This document shows positions 19,243 through 29,400 of a stretch of DNA of 64,000 nt, in pieces (position 1 is the stretch's first letter; each line of letters opens with the position of its first letter). The notes below the pieces were generated by a model. That model made no database searches. It was not told the origin of the DNA and saw only the letters and a list, made by a program, of their open reading frames with translations. The translations under genes and the position numbers were made by a program. Source of the DNA: CAYNYF01 sp964401385 (GTDB taxonomy: Bacteria; Planctomycetota; Phycisphaerae; SM23-33); NCBI GenBank assembly GCA_964401385.1, contig CAYNYF010000008.1, forward strand, positions 1-64,000, given 5' to 3'.

Positions 19243-20360
19243 CTACTTTCCGAGCAGTTTTCGTTTCTTCTCCAGGTATTGGCAATAGTGGGAATACGGG
19301 ATATCCGGCGGGACGAGGTGGTCCAGGTGGGGGATGCAGCCGCCCGCCTCCAGCAGGGGCTTGATCCGCTCCAGTTCCTTGTCGATGGCGGAGCCGCCCT
19401 CGACCAGCGGCCTCTTGGCGATCGCCCCGCGCATGCGCAGCTCCGTGCCGAACTCCTCTCGCCAGGCGAACGGGTCGCAGCCCGCGGCCACCTCCAGCGG
19501 GAACATGATGTTGACACCCTCTTCCATCCAGTTGGCCACGATGTCGTGCGGGTCGCCGTCGCAATCGACCACGCTCAGCACGCAGCCGCGCTTCTTGGCG
19601 GCCGTCATCACCTTGTGATAGCCCGGCTGGAGGAACCGGCGGAACATGTCGGGCGAGACGAACGGGCCGTTCTTGCTGGCCATGTCCTCCCACCAGGCCA
19701 CCTGGTCGATGGGCAGGTCCTCCGGCAGCCGCTGGATCTGCCGGGCGCACAGCTCCGACCAGTGTTCGACCATGTCATGCGCCATCTCGGGATGGTCGAA
19801 GAACGCCAGCGAGAGGTTCTCAAATCCCATCTAGTGGCGCAACTGGCCGTAGAAGCCGGCGCAACTGACGGAGATCATCTTCCCCTCGGCCGCGGCCTTG
19901 CGCGCGGCCTCGATCTGGTCGCCCGGGATTTCGCGGACGGGTCGTCAAGGTGATATCGTTCCTTCATCGCCTTCCAGTCGTCGGGCGTCTTGACGGGGAA
20001 CTCGAGAAAGTGCGGGATCGAGCTGAGCTCCGAGTCGTTCAGGTAGCGCTCGGCCACGATGCCGACGGCGTCGCGCATGACGACAGAGGCCGCCTTCCGC
20101 TCGATGACCTCTTCGTCGAACGGCGGGTTCATGCCCAGACGGAGGTTGATGCCGTGGCCTTCGTACTCGAAGCCGAAGTGGGCGTTCACCTTGCTGCTGA
20201 ACATCTCCGCCTTCTCCGGATCGGTAAGCTCCACCTCCATGCCTTCGGCCAGCCAGCGGCGGATCGTCTGCGGCCAGTACCCGAACTCGATGTCCGGCAC
20301 GCGGTCGACTTCCTGGTAGGTGAAGACGCGATAGTATCGATCCGTGATTTCCTTTCTCAT
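19243..20360 (-). pseudogene. uroporphyrinogen-decarboxylase-like gene broken by a frameshift and an amber codon
   Basis: The start MRKEITDRYYRVFTYQEVDR (20360) reads well to about 19945 (MKERYHLDDPS). The frame then shifts by one base and continues as IPGDQIEAARKAAAEGK and SVSCAGFYGQLRH. TAG at 19831-19833 then interrupts just before MGFENLSLAFFDHPEM, where relatives usually have Trp (TGG). The rest is normal to the stop at 19243. The two lesions suggest decay or local sequence error. An intact paralogue lies directly upstream. Such proteins often act in methyl transfer rather than haem synthesis. Confidence 0.82.
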
Positions 20361-20506
20361 GGACGAATCCTTCTGGCTCAAACACTGCTCCGTGGTCGCG
20401 TCCTTACTCGGCGACGCCGACATTTTCGGGAGGGTTTTACCTGTGCCGCGCCGGAGCGTCGCCGTGCATTTCGGGCCGTACGATGGAATGCCCGGCCGAC
20501 TGCCGG

Positions 20507-21601
20507 TCAGAGCCGGAACTCACGGACCAGCTCCACATATCGCCGGACGGAGGCGTACGGCATGTCCGGCATGATGAGATCGTCCGGGGCGGGGACATAG
20601 CCGCCTGCCTCCATCAGCGGCGGAACCTTGGCGTGGAACTCCTTTTCCACCGCGGCCGGGCCGCTCATGAACGCCTGTCGGGAGATATTTCCGATCAGCA
20701 GCACATCCCGGCCGTATTCGCGCCGCAGCTCGCGGGCGTCGATGCCCGCGGCACACTCGAGCGGCATGTGAAGATTCACGCCGATCTCCAGCAGCACCGG
20801 AATCAGCGGGCGAACGTTGCCGCTGGTCAGGTAGCCGATCACGTCGATGCCGCGCCCGCGGAGGTACGTGACCACTTTCCTCAGCGGCGGGCCCCAGATC
20901 CGCCGGTACATCTCCGGCGAGACCATGGTGGAGTTCTTGAAGCCCATGCCGTCCTCATTGAAGAAGGCAAAGTCAAAATGAATTCGCTCGACGAAGTCGC
21001 CCGCCAATTCGATCACGAACTCCGCCCAGAAGCCGAACATCTCCTCCAGCAGCTTCGGGTCGTCGATGAGCGTCTGGAGGAACCGGTCATGTCCCATCAT
21101 GTAACCGTTCTTGATCCCCCGGCCAGGGCCCCAGTCGATGCGCAGCCCCACGGGCGCGTCGGAGCGGTTGTAGTGGGCGAACAGCTCATTGGACCAGCAG
21201 CGCGGTTTCCGCCGCGGGTCGGCCGGGTCGTAGCGGGCTTTCCACTTCTCCCAGTCCGCCCGCGAGTGGACGGGCCCGTCGAGATAGTAATAGTGCGTCG
21301 GGCCTGCGCTTTGCTGCTTGGAGGTTCGGACGGTGAAGCCGTATTGATCGATGCCGGTCCGCCAGCGGTCGTCTTCTTCCAGGACCTTCGCCACGGCCGC
21401 GGGCAGCGGGTCAGTATCCAGGCGCAGGACCGTCTTGGGATCGAAAGCAAAGATGTCCTCGCCGCTCACGCCGATAGGAACGTCGCCGTCAATGACCCAC
21501 CGCCTGACGGCCGTCTCGGTAATGCCCTCGACCTGCCAGAGGGGAACGCGGTCCGGCCGCTGGAAGTGCACGATCCGATTGAATCGTTCTCTGGCATTCA
21601 T
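20507..21601 (-). CDS. uroporphyrinogen-decarboxylase (URO-D) family protein
   Basis: The product is about 364 residues from MNARERFNRIVHFQRPDRVP, which is the usual opening of this branch. It shows HFDFAFFNEDGMGFKNSTMVSP-type core motifs, VIGYLTSGNVRPLIP, and GRDVLLIGNISRQAF near the C-terminus. This group, common in planctomycetes and clostridia, includes corrinoid methyltransferase-like proteins. True HemE-specific residues are not obvious, so it should not be called hemE. The preferred start lacks a clear ribosome site; a TTG 18 bases upstream is an alternative. Confidence 0.82.
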   Translation of the reverse strand: MNARERFNRIVHFQRPDRVPLWQVEGITETAVRRWVIDGDVPIGVSGEDIFAFDPKTVLRLDTDPLPAAVAKVLEEDDRWRTGIDQYGFTVRTSKQQSAGPTHYYYLDGPVHSRADWEKWKARYDPADPRRKPRCWSNELFAHYNRSDAPVGLRIDWGPGRGIKNGYMMGHDRFLQTLIDDPKLLEEMFGFWAEFVIELAGDFVERIHFDFAFFNEDGMGFKNSTMVSPEMYRRIWGPPLRKVVTYLRGRGIDVIGYLTSGNVRPLIPVLLEIGVNLHMPLECAAGIDARELRREYGRDVLLIGNISRQAFMSGPAAVEKEFHAKVPPLMEAGGYVPAPDDLIMPDMPYASVRRYVELVREFRL

Positions 21602-21625
21602 GGCGGCTGCGGCGGTCAAGAAAGT

Positions 21626-24445
21626 CTAATCGCTCTGTTGCCCGGCGCGCAGGGCCTTGGCGACGTTCGCGGCCGCCTGGAAGAGCCGGCGGTCGCGCTG
21701 CTGCCAGCCGGCCCGGCCCAGGCCGAGCGTGTAGACCCGCATAGCGTTGATCCGCTCGTCGATGATCCCCCAGCATTCATCCGCCAGGGCGCCGGGGATC
21801 CTCTTTCCCAGTAGTGCCTTTTCAATGAAGATGACGGCCTCGGCGGATTGGATGCCCTCGCGGACGTTCTCGAAGCGCACGCTCGTCACCGGTCCATCCG
21901 GGCCGGGCGCGAGCAGGGCGGCGCAGTTGCTGGCCATGCCCGTCTGACCGATGGCCGATTGCGGATACCGCGCGTAGAACGTGCCGCCTCCGCCGCTGTT
22001 GTACTTCAGGCCGGGTATCCGCCAGTAGTCGGCGCCGATCCTGCCGGCCCCCCGGTGGCCGCTGGCAAGGTCGGCCTCCATCAGGATGCGGAAGGCCCAC
22101 ACCGACGGGCTGGGGAACAGGCACAGCGGCCCGAAGCCGTAGCGGTTGAACGCCAGCGACATGTCCTTCCGCCGCCAGCCGAAGTTTCGCTTCTTGGCCG
22201 GGTCCGGCAGCGGGCCGGTGTATACGCGCTCGACGTGAAGAACGGGGACGGTCTTGTTGCGGTCTTGGACGTCGTATCGCAGCCGCGAGGCGCCCGGGTG
22301 GTTGCCGACGAACCATCCCACCTGGGGCAGGATATGGCGGAACGCCGCCACCGCCGGCCTGGCCGGGGAGGGGTCGGCCGGCATGCCGAAGAGCATCTTC
22401 TCGGCCAGGCCGTGCCGCTTGAGGCTGGCGTGGACCTCCCGCAGCGCCGGCCGCCAGAAGGCCTCGTACTCGGGCGTGCCGACAGCCGGCAGCGGCATGT
22501 CGGTCTTCTTGCCGGTGGCGGGATCGACCATCGTCACCGTAAACGTCCCGCGGGTCTCCTTGGGTACGCCGCGCTCGTCGTATTTTTGCTTCTGGTAGGG
22601 GTTGCCGCTGGCCACGCCGGCGTTGCCCCAAACGATCAGGCAAACCGCCTTGATCCGCTCGGGGCGGTGATACTTCAAGTACAGGTCCAGGTACTTGTCC
22701 ATGATGCCGGTGTCGTACTTGAATGATCCGTCCGCCTGTTTGACCCAATAGACGTAGGATTCGGCGTTGCCGGCCTGCTCCTTGCTCAGCAGCGGGATGA
22801 TGATGGTGTGGTTGCCGATCTCGCCGATGAGCCTGACCGAACTTTCGATCAGCTCCCAGTGGCGTTTCGACCACAGGGGAATCGGCCGCGATTCGGCCCG
22901 ACCGGGATTGGCGTCCGGGCCGGAATCTTCGATTCCGTAATACGCCGCCAGCGTGTCCGGCGACTGATAGACCGAGAACTCCGAGGCGTACTCGGCCACC
23001 TCAGGCAGCGTCCAGTCGAAGACTTCCAGATCGATGGGCACGACCCTGAGTTTTTGGCCGTCCGTTCCGATCGTGATTTTACCTGTGTATCGCCCGGGCG
23101 GGGCGTTGGCGGGGACGTTGACGGTCACCCAGATCGGCACCACCGCCGCGGGAACGGGCCTGGCCGGCAGGCCCCAGGAGGTGCGGACGTTGGCGTTGAG
23201 CTTTTCGGTCTGGCTGCGGACGGGCGCGGTCGCGGGCGGCTCGTCGACCAGGGCGTCGAACCGACGGAACAGCACGCCCAGCGACGTCCCCGTCGGCCCG
23301 CCGTAGACGCTCCCGCCGAGGTATCGCATCCGCTCCTGTCCCGGCAGGGCGTAACGGATCTTCGCGGCCTCGGCGGCTATGGTTGCCCCGCCGCCTGCGT
23401 GCCGCAGATCGCTCACCTTGGCCGACAGGCGGGCGATCTCCGCGGTCGATGCGAGCACGATCTGCCCGGAGAACCGGCCGTTGCGGGCCGCCGCGATCCG
23501 GATCAGCCATGGCGGCTCGCAGACGCTGCCGTAGTCCAGCTCCAGGACCTCCTCGGTGACGTCGGCGTTCCAGAGCTGCACGCCCTGCGGGCGAGCGACG
23601 GCCGGGACAATCGCGCCGCCGGTCGCCTCCGCCCGGAGCAGCAATTTGGTCAGCCCGATGACGGCGAAGTGTCCCATGCCGACGTTCCGGCACGCGGCCG
23701 GGTAGTTGGAGCTGTGATTCTCGACGGCCAGGACGTTGACGCCCTTGCGGAGGTGCTCGACGGGCAGCTCCGCCGGCCCCAGGCCGCGCTCGCGCAGGGC
23801 CCACTGGCCGGTGGCCTTGCGGTCGGTATAGGGATGAAGGACCTGACCTTTGCGCTTGCCTTCCTTTACGAAGAAGGCATCTTCGGGGTAGTCGGCTCCC
23901 GGCGTCTGCGGCGTAATCTCGCCCTTCGGCATCGACGCCCGGAGCACCTCCCGGCCGTTGAGATACACGACCACGCCCCCGCGGTAGCTGATCTGGAGCG
24001 TGAGCCTGGCGACCTTGGCCGGGTCGTTGACGAGGAACTTGCCGCGCCGGCAGAGAAGGGCGATCTCCTGGCTGCCCGTGGTGAAGGGGCCCTGGGTGCG
24101 AATCCATTCGCTGTCGTCGAATTCCGCCTGGAGCCAATCCCTCGGCGGCGATAGCGACTCGCCTGGCAGGATATAGATCTTCCGCGTGCCGTATCGCTTG
24201 TAGCGCAGGTTGAGGCGGCGAGCTTCTTCGTCTGGCGCTATGCCGGCAGCCTTGGCCGAGGCCGGGCCGATCATCGGCGGCATCCGGGTCACGTGCTGGC
24301 GCCAGTAGCTGCCGATGCCCAGGATCACCTGCCCGCCGGTCGGAGACGCCTTCGTCGCGGCGGCATCGGCCGCCCCGACCGGCAGCATCGCCGCCAGAGC
24401 CACTGCGGCCGCCGCCAGCGCCGCCAACTTCCCTCTCATGGACAT
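21626..24445 (-). CDS. large secreted glycoside-hydrolase-like protein (DUF4091/GH123-like)
   Basis: The product is about 939 residues. Start 24445 (MSMRGKLAALAAAAV) has AGGAG upstream and gives a clean signal peptide. The N-terminal third looks like a jelly-roll module (WLQAEFDDSEWIR, GGVVVYLNGREVL, GVNVLAVENHSSNYP). The middle has a beta-sandwich then a TIM-barrel-like region (FDWTLPEVAEYASEFSVYQS, HTIIIPLLSKEQ, KAVCLIVWGNAG). The C-terminal part (FGPLCLFPSPSVWAFRILMEADLASG, YYWRIPG-like ADYWRIPGLKYNS) resembles DUF4091-type proteins. It probably acts on extracellular polysaccharide; catalytic residues were not assigned. Confidence 0.65.
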   Translation of the reverse strand: MSMRGKLAALAAAAVALAAMLPVGAADAAATKASPTGGQVILGIGSYWRQHVTRMPPMIGPASAKAAGIAPDEEARRLNLRYKRYGTRKIYILPGESLSPPRDWLQAEFDDSEWIRTQGPFTTGSQEIALLCRRGKFLVNDPAKVARLTLQISYRGGVVVYLNGREVLRASMPKGEITPQTPGADYPEDAFFVKEGKRKGQVLHPYTDRKATGQWALRERGLGPAELPVEHLRKGVNVLAVENHSSNYPAACRNVGMGHFAVIGLTKLLLRAEATGGAIVPAVARPQGVQLWNADVTEEVLELDYGSVCEPPWLIRIAAARNGRFSGQIVLASTAEIARLSAKVSDLRHAGGGATIAAEAAKIRYALPGQERMRYLGGSVYGGPTGTSLGVLFRRFDALVDEPPATAPVRSQTEKLNANVRTSWGLPARPVPAAVVPIWVTVNVPANAPPGRYTGKITIGTDGQKLRVVPIDLEVFDWTLPEVAEYASEFSVYQSPDTLAAYYGIEDSGPDANPGRAESRPIPLWSKRHWELIESSVRLIGEIGNHTIIIPLLSKEQAGNAESYVYWVKQADGSFKYDTGIMDKYLDLYLKYHRPERIKAVCLIVWGNAGVASGNPYQKQKYDERGVPKETRGTFTVTMVDPATGKKTDMPLPAVGTPEYEAFWRPALREVHASLKRHGLAEKMLFGMPADPSPARPAVAAFRHILPQVGWFVGNHPGASRLRYDVQDRNKTVPVLHVERVYTGPLPDPAKKRNFGWRRKDMSLAFNRYGFGPLCLFPSPSVWAFRILMEADLASGHRGAGRIGADYWRIPGLKYNSGGGGTFYARYPQSAIGQTGMASNCAALLAPGPDGPVTSVRFENVREGIQSAEAVIFIEKALLGKRIPGALADECWGIIDERINAMRVYTLGLGRAGWQQRDRRLFQAAANVAKALRAGQQSD

Positions 24446-24553
24446 CCGCACCACTCCTGCTCGCGCCCGCCCGCACACCTCCAAGCCCGTTTTCGGGGCA
24501 CGGTACCTCGTATTAAACCCGGCGGCGCCCCGCCCGGGCCGGGGCCGCGAAGA

Positions 24554-25975
24554 TCACATCGAAACCTGGCTGGCCAGCAGCCATTCGTAGATTCTGCGTC
24601 CCAGCTCGGCGCGCAGCTCTGCCCGGGCGGGGTCGCCGGCGAGGTTGTTCTGCTCGAGTGGGTCTTCGGCCAGGTCGAACAGGATGAGCGGCTCGGCCGC
24701 TTCATTCACGGTCAACTTGTAACGGTCTGTCCGTACCATGGTCGTCAGGTTGTTTCCCTCGCTGAGCGGGCCGAAGGCAATCTCGCTGAAGGCAGCCTGG
24801 CGCAGGGGAGCGTTTTCGTCGCGGCAGGGCGGCAGCAGGTTTTGGCCGAGGCTGCGCCGGGAGGGCTCGCAGCCGGCCGCAGCGAGAAGCGTGTCGAAAA
24901 CATCAATCGTCTGCGCCAGATGCGGCCGGACCGCTCCGGCCGGAATGTGCCCCGGCCAGCGGAGGATCAGCGGCACCCGCACGGACGATTCGTAGAAGCA
25001 GCTCTTGAAGAACCGACCGTGGTCGCCAGCCATCTCCCCGTGGTCTGACCAGAACACCACCAGCGTCTCGTCCAGCCAGCCGCGTGCAGCCAGGGCGTCG
25101 AGGATTCGTCCCACCCAGTGATCGATCAGGCTGATCTTGCCGTAATAGTTCGCCCGGGCGGCGGCGATCTTCTCCGCCGGGATGGAGTCCGCCCCGCGCA
25201 GGAACCCTTCGCGGCTGCGGACGTAGGCGGCGGCCGACGGGGCGAGGTCCTCGCGGATTGGCTCAGCCGGGATGGGCGGCGGGCACTGCGCCGGGGCGTA
25301 CATGTCGGCGTACTTGCCGGGGGCGTCGAAGGGCTCGTGCGGCCCGCCGAAGCCGACGAACAGACACATGGGCTTGGCGCCGTCGTAGCCCTCGACAACG
25401 GCGACGGCCTGCCGGCCAACGTAGCTGTCCGGGAACTCCTCTTCCGGCAGCGGGCTCGGCCACGTCGCCCACGGCGTGCCGCGGCGCCTGCCGTAGTCTT
25501 CCTGGTATGCCTTGTACAGCCCGAGCTTTTCCCAGTGGTCGGTCATGTAGGAGCGGATATTCACCGTCATCCACGGCCCGGTGGTTTCGTGGACGTAGTC
25601 GATTCCGCGGGCGTGCATGTAGCCTTCATAGTCGCGCAGGTGCTGGCCGGGATGAGGCGCGTAGTAATGGCTCTTGCCGACGTAGGCGGTGTGGTAGCCG
25701 GCGCGCTGGAGGTGGTGGAAGAAGGTTTCGTCGTTTGCGGGCAGTTGCCCGCGGTTAGTCCACATACCGTGGTTGTGGCAGTGCAGCCCGCTGACGAAGT
25801 TGGCCCGGGCCGGCATGCAAATCGGCGAGGTGGTGACGGCGTTTTCGAAGCGCACCCCGCCGGCGGCGATGCGGTCCATGTTGGGCGTTTGCAGCAGCGG
25901 GTGCCCGGCACAGCCCAGGCAGTCGGCGCGCTGCTGATCTGTCATCAGGATGAGAATGTGGGGTGCATCGGCCAT
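24554..25975 (-). CDS. sulfatase of the formylglycine (S1) family
   Basis: The 473-residue enzyme hydrolyses sulfate esters. The metal-binding start ILILMTDQQRADCLGC and the sulfatase signature CMPARANF (Cys53, matching C-x-P-x-R) are both present. WSDHGEMAGDHGRFFK completes the metal site. The Cys must be converted to formylglycine by a maturase not found here. No signal peptide is seen, so export is unclear. Neighbouring secreted hydrolases suggest work on sulfated polysaccharide. Confidence 0.92.
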   Translation of the reverse strand: MADAPHILILMTDQQRADCLGCAGHPLLQTPNMDRIAAGGVRFENAVTTSPICMPARANFVSGLHCHNHGMWTNRGQLPANDETFFHHLQRAGYHTAYVGKSHYYAPHPGQHLRDYEGYMHARGIDYVHETTGPWMTVNIRSYMTDHWEKLGLYKAYQEDYGRRRGTPWATWPSPLPEEEFPDSYVGRQAVAVVEGYDGAKPMCLFVGFGGPHEPFDAPGKYADMYAPAQCPPPIPAEPIREDLAPSAAAYVRSREGFLRGADSIPAEKIAAARANYYGKISLIDHWVGRILDALAARGWLDETLVVFWSDHGEMAGDHGRFFKSCFYESSVRVPLILRWPGHIPAGAVRPHLAQTIDVFDTLLAAAGCEPSRRSLGQNLLPPCRDENAPLRQAAFSEIAFGPLSEGNNLTTMVRTDRYKLTVNEAAEPLILFDLAEDPLEQNNLAGDPARAELRAELGRRIYEWLLASQVSM

Positions 25976-26108
25976 GATAAAGCTCCCTTCTCAACGGCGA
26001 AATACAGGCGCGATACCATTGTGTTGTCGGACAGGCAGCGGACGCGTCCGCCGTCTGGTTGGCGCTTGTGACTCCGCAATCGCAAATCCGCAATCCGCAG
26101 TAATGAAG

Positions 26109-26195
26109 CGGTAGGGGTGGGATTCGAACCCACGGTACCCTTGCGGGCACACCGGTTTTCAAGACCGGCTCCTTCAACCGCTCGGACACCCTACC
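26109..26195 (-). tRNA. tRNA-Ser (anticodon UGA)
   Basis: The minus strand folds with acceptor arms GGTAGGG (5' end at 26195) and CCCTACC. The anticodon loop CTTGAAA gives TGA. A long variable arm, typical of class II serine tRNAs, lies between the anticodon arm and the T arm (GGGTTCGAATCCC). Discriminator base is G, as usual for tRNA-Ser. CCA is not encoded. Length is 87 bases. Confidence 0.95.
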
Positions 26196-26440
26196 GTCAG
26201 GCGCCCTCCGCGCAGCATTTTCGTGGGGCCGATTCAGTTTTGCAATGGCCTGGCACTTCTGCCGGGCGCGGCAAGATAGCCTGGGCTATTCTGCACAGCG
26301 CGTTGGAATCTCCGCGCGAGGTGGCTTTGACACGCGCGTCGTCGCCCTTTGGCCGTGCCCGCACGGCCTTGCCCTTTTCTTCCTGCGGCGCAATAATGTT
26401 CCGACCAAGCGAGGATGCCTATATTCGAAAGGGCCGTGCG

Positions 26441-29400
26441 ATGCTGAAGAAGAAACCAATGCTGGCGTGTGCGATCGTAGTCCTCTTGGCCGTCGGGGCG
26501 TTGGCCAGCGGCGGCGAACCGGGGCGGGTGACGGAGTGGCTGCTGGCCGGCTCCTTTGCCAGCCCCCAGCCCGAAAAGCTCCTGGATGAAGACACGCTGG
26601 CCAATCCGGCGGAGCTTGCCGCCTCGGCCGGTCAGGCCATCGGCGGCGCCAAATGGGCCAGGTACGCCACGCCGACCGGGATGGTCAATCTGCTGGACAA
26701 GGAGGTGGGCATCGCCCGCAGGCGCAACGCCGGCGCCGTGGCAATGGTCTACGTGCACTGCCCGAAGATGACCCCGGCCAAGCTGCTGCTGGGCTTTTCC
26801 GACGGGCTGGCCGCGTACGTCAACGGCGCGAAGGTCTTCCAGAGACCCGACGGCGGCGGCGTGACCGCCGATGCCCACCGGGCCGAGGTGCTGCTGGGGG
26901 AGGGCTGGAACCGCCTGTATCTGAAGGTCATCTGGTACGGCCGGTTCCGCGGACAGTGGGGATACACCGCCCGCATCCTCGGTGAGGACCTCAAGCCCAT
27001 CCAGGGGCTGAAGTTCTCCACCAAGAGCCCCTTCCCCTCCGGCAAGCCGAAGATGCCCAAGTTCGTCCCGTTCGTCAGCGCCTATCACGTCGAGCACTTC
27101 GGCACGCACCGCATCCGCCTGGCCAACCGCACGCCGATGCCGCTGGAGAACGTCCAGCTCCTCGTCCGCAGCCGGACGGGCAAAGAGCTGATGAAGACCG
27201 ACCTGGGCAAGCTGGCGGGCAGCTCATACGTCGAGGCCGACATCGAAGCCGACGAGATCTTCTTCCAACAGAATTACCCGGGCGCCTCGGCCGTGGTCAA
27301 GCACGCCGGCGGCACGCTGACAACCAAGATCGGCGAGCTGGTCCTGCCCGGCACGCACACCATCGAATACGTCACTCCGCACATCCAGCGGATGAAGCCG
27401 TGGGCGGCCGGGCGGTGCGCGATCCTGCTGATCACTCCGACCCGCACGCGCCAATCCATCGAGCTGGCACAGCGCGGCGACCTGGAGTGGCACATCGTTG
27501 ACGCCGCCGATCAGAAGGCCGAAAAGAGAATCGCCGAAGAGCTGACGCTGTACAAGTTCGACTGCATCGTGATCGCCGACAAGAGCGGCGGGCGGGAGCC
27601 GTGGGATTGGTCCAAGGTTCCCGGAAGGCGCTACCTGGCTAAGGCGATCCGCGACGGGGTCGGCATCGTCTACGTCAACCCGTCCAACCTGGGCCCGGCC
27701 ATGGAGAAGGTTCTGGGGATCGCCCCGGGCGGGGCGACGAGGCAGGCGCCGCCCCAGGCGGGCGGGATCACAAAGGCGGCCGATCACGCCATCGTGGCCG
27801 GCGTGCCGCTGGAGGCCCTGCCGCCGCTGGCGCCGTACAGCTACAAGTTCGCCGAGGCCACGAAGGTCGTCGCCAAGGTTGGCGATCGCGCGGTGATCGC
27901 CGCCGCCGAGCAGGACGGCCGGCGGACCGTGGTGCTCAACTTCGGCCGCGGGGTCGAGCTGATCTGGCCCATTCGCAGAGACGATTTCTGCGGCGCCCGC
28001 CTGCCCGTCTGGGAGCGGCAGTGGTCGCTGATCCTGAAGACCATCCTCTGGGCCTCGAAGAAGGAAACAGGCCTGACAGTCACGTGCTCGATCCCCGCCA
28101 AGGTGACACGCGCCGATCTCCGCCGGGAAAAAGTCAGGGCGAAAATCCAATTGGGCGGCAAGACCGGGGCGGTGGGGAGGGTGCGCGTCGATTTCCACAC
28201 GCGCGGGTATGACAAGGCCGTCAGGATGCTCGAAGGCCCGACTGTGGCCGGACGGACCTCCATCGACGTCAGTCTTCCCGAGACGTTCCTCGACGCCGGG
28301 GAGAACGAAGTGGACGTGGTGGTCATGACCAAGGACAAGAAGATCCTTGGCTGGGCCACGAGCGTGTTCGAAGTCCAACCGCGAGGGTCCATCGGCAAGG
28401 TCTCCGTCGCCCCGGCCAAGGGCTGCTACCTGCCGACGGACGAGCTGACTTTCACCGTGCCGGGCAAGGTCGACGTCGACGGGCTTTCTCTGCACGCTCA
28501 GTTGGTCGATAACCGCGGCCGGGCGGTCGCCGCGGAAAGACGCACACTCAAGAAGGGCGACTTCCGTGAAACGTTCAAGTTCACCCCCGAAGGGCTCGTG
28601 ACCCCGGTCGCTCGTCTCCAGGCCACCCTCGTCGCCTCGACGCCCGTCGATGCCGGCGAACCGCAATCTTGGACGGAGGCCCGGACCGAGGAGATCTTCT
28701 TCGTTCGCCAGGAGCTGGTGTGGGACACCTACGAGCCGGTGCTGTGGCTGACGCGGCACGCGGCCAACTGGTACTACGACATCGACTACTTCAAGCTGCT
28801 GCGGAACGTGATGTGGATCCCCAACGGCTGGTGCTCTGACTACAGCCCGCGCGGCAGCGCCTACTACCAGATGGTCTACGGCGGCTTCAACCGCGTCGGG
28901 TTCGAGAGCCTGCACTTCTTCTCCATGAACCATAACTGGACCAAGCAGACCTTCGAGATGCGCCGCAGCAAATTCAGCCGGACCAAGGACGTCCGCTGGC
29001 TGTACCGCACCCCCATCGGCCCCGAGGGCGTGCCGGTCGACCAACCCAACTACGCCAATCTGCCGTACGGCAATGACTGGCGCAACAGCTTCTTCCCACT
29101 GGACGACCCGGGCTACCTCCAATGGACCAAGCGCAAGATCGCCTGGCACCTGAAGGGAGTCCGGCAGTTCAATCCGATCATCTACGACCTGATGGACGAG
29201 GGCTCTTACACCAGCTACGCCCGGGCGTTCGACTTCGACCACTCCCCGGCCTCGCTGAAGCAATTCCGGGCCTGGCTCAAGGAGCAGTACGGCACGCTGG
29301 CGGCGCTGAACACCGAGTGGGAAACACAGTTCAAGACCTGGGACGAGGTGATGCCGATGCACATCCACCAGGCCCGCTCCCGCGCCCGCAAGGCCGAGCT

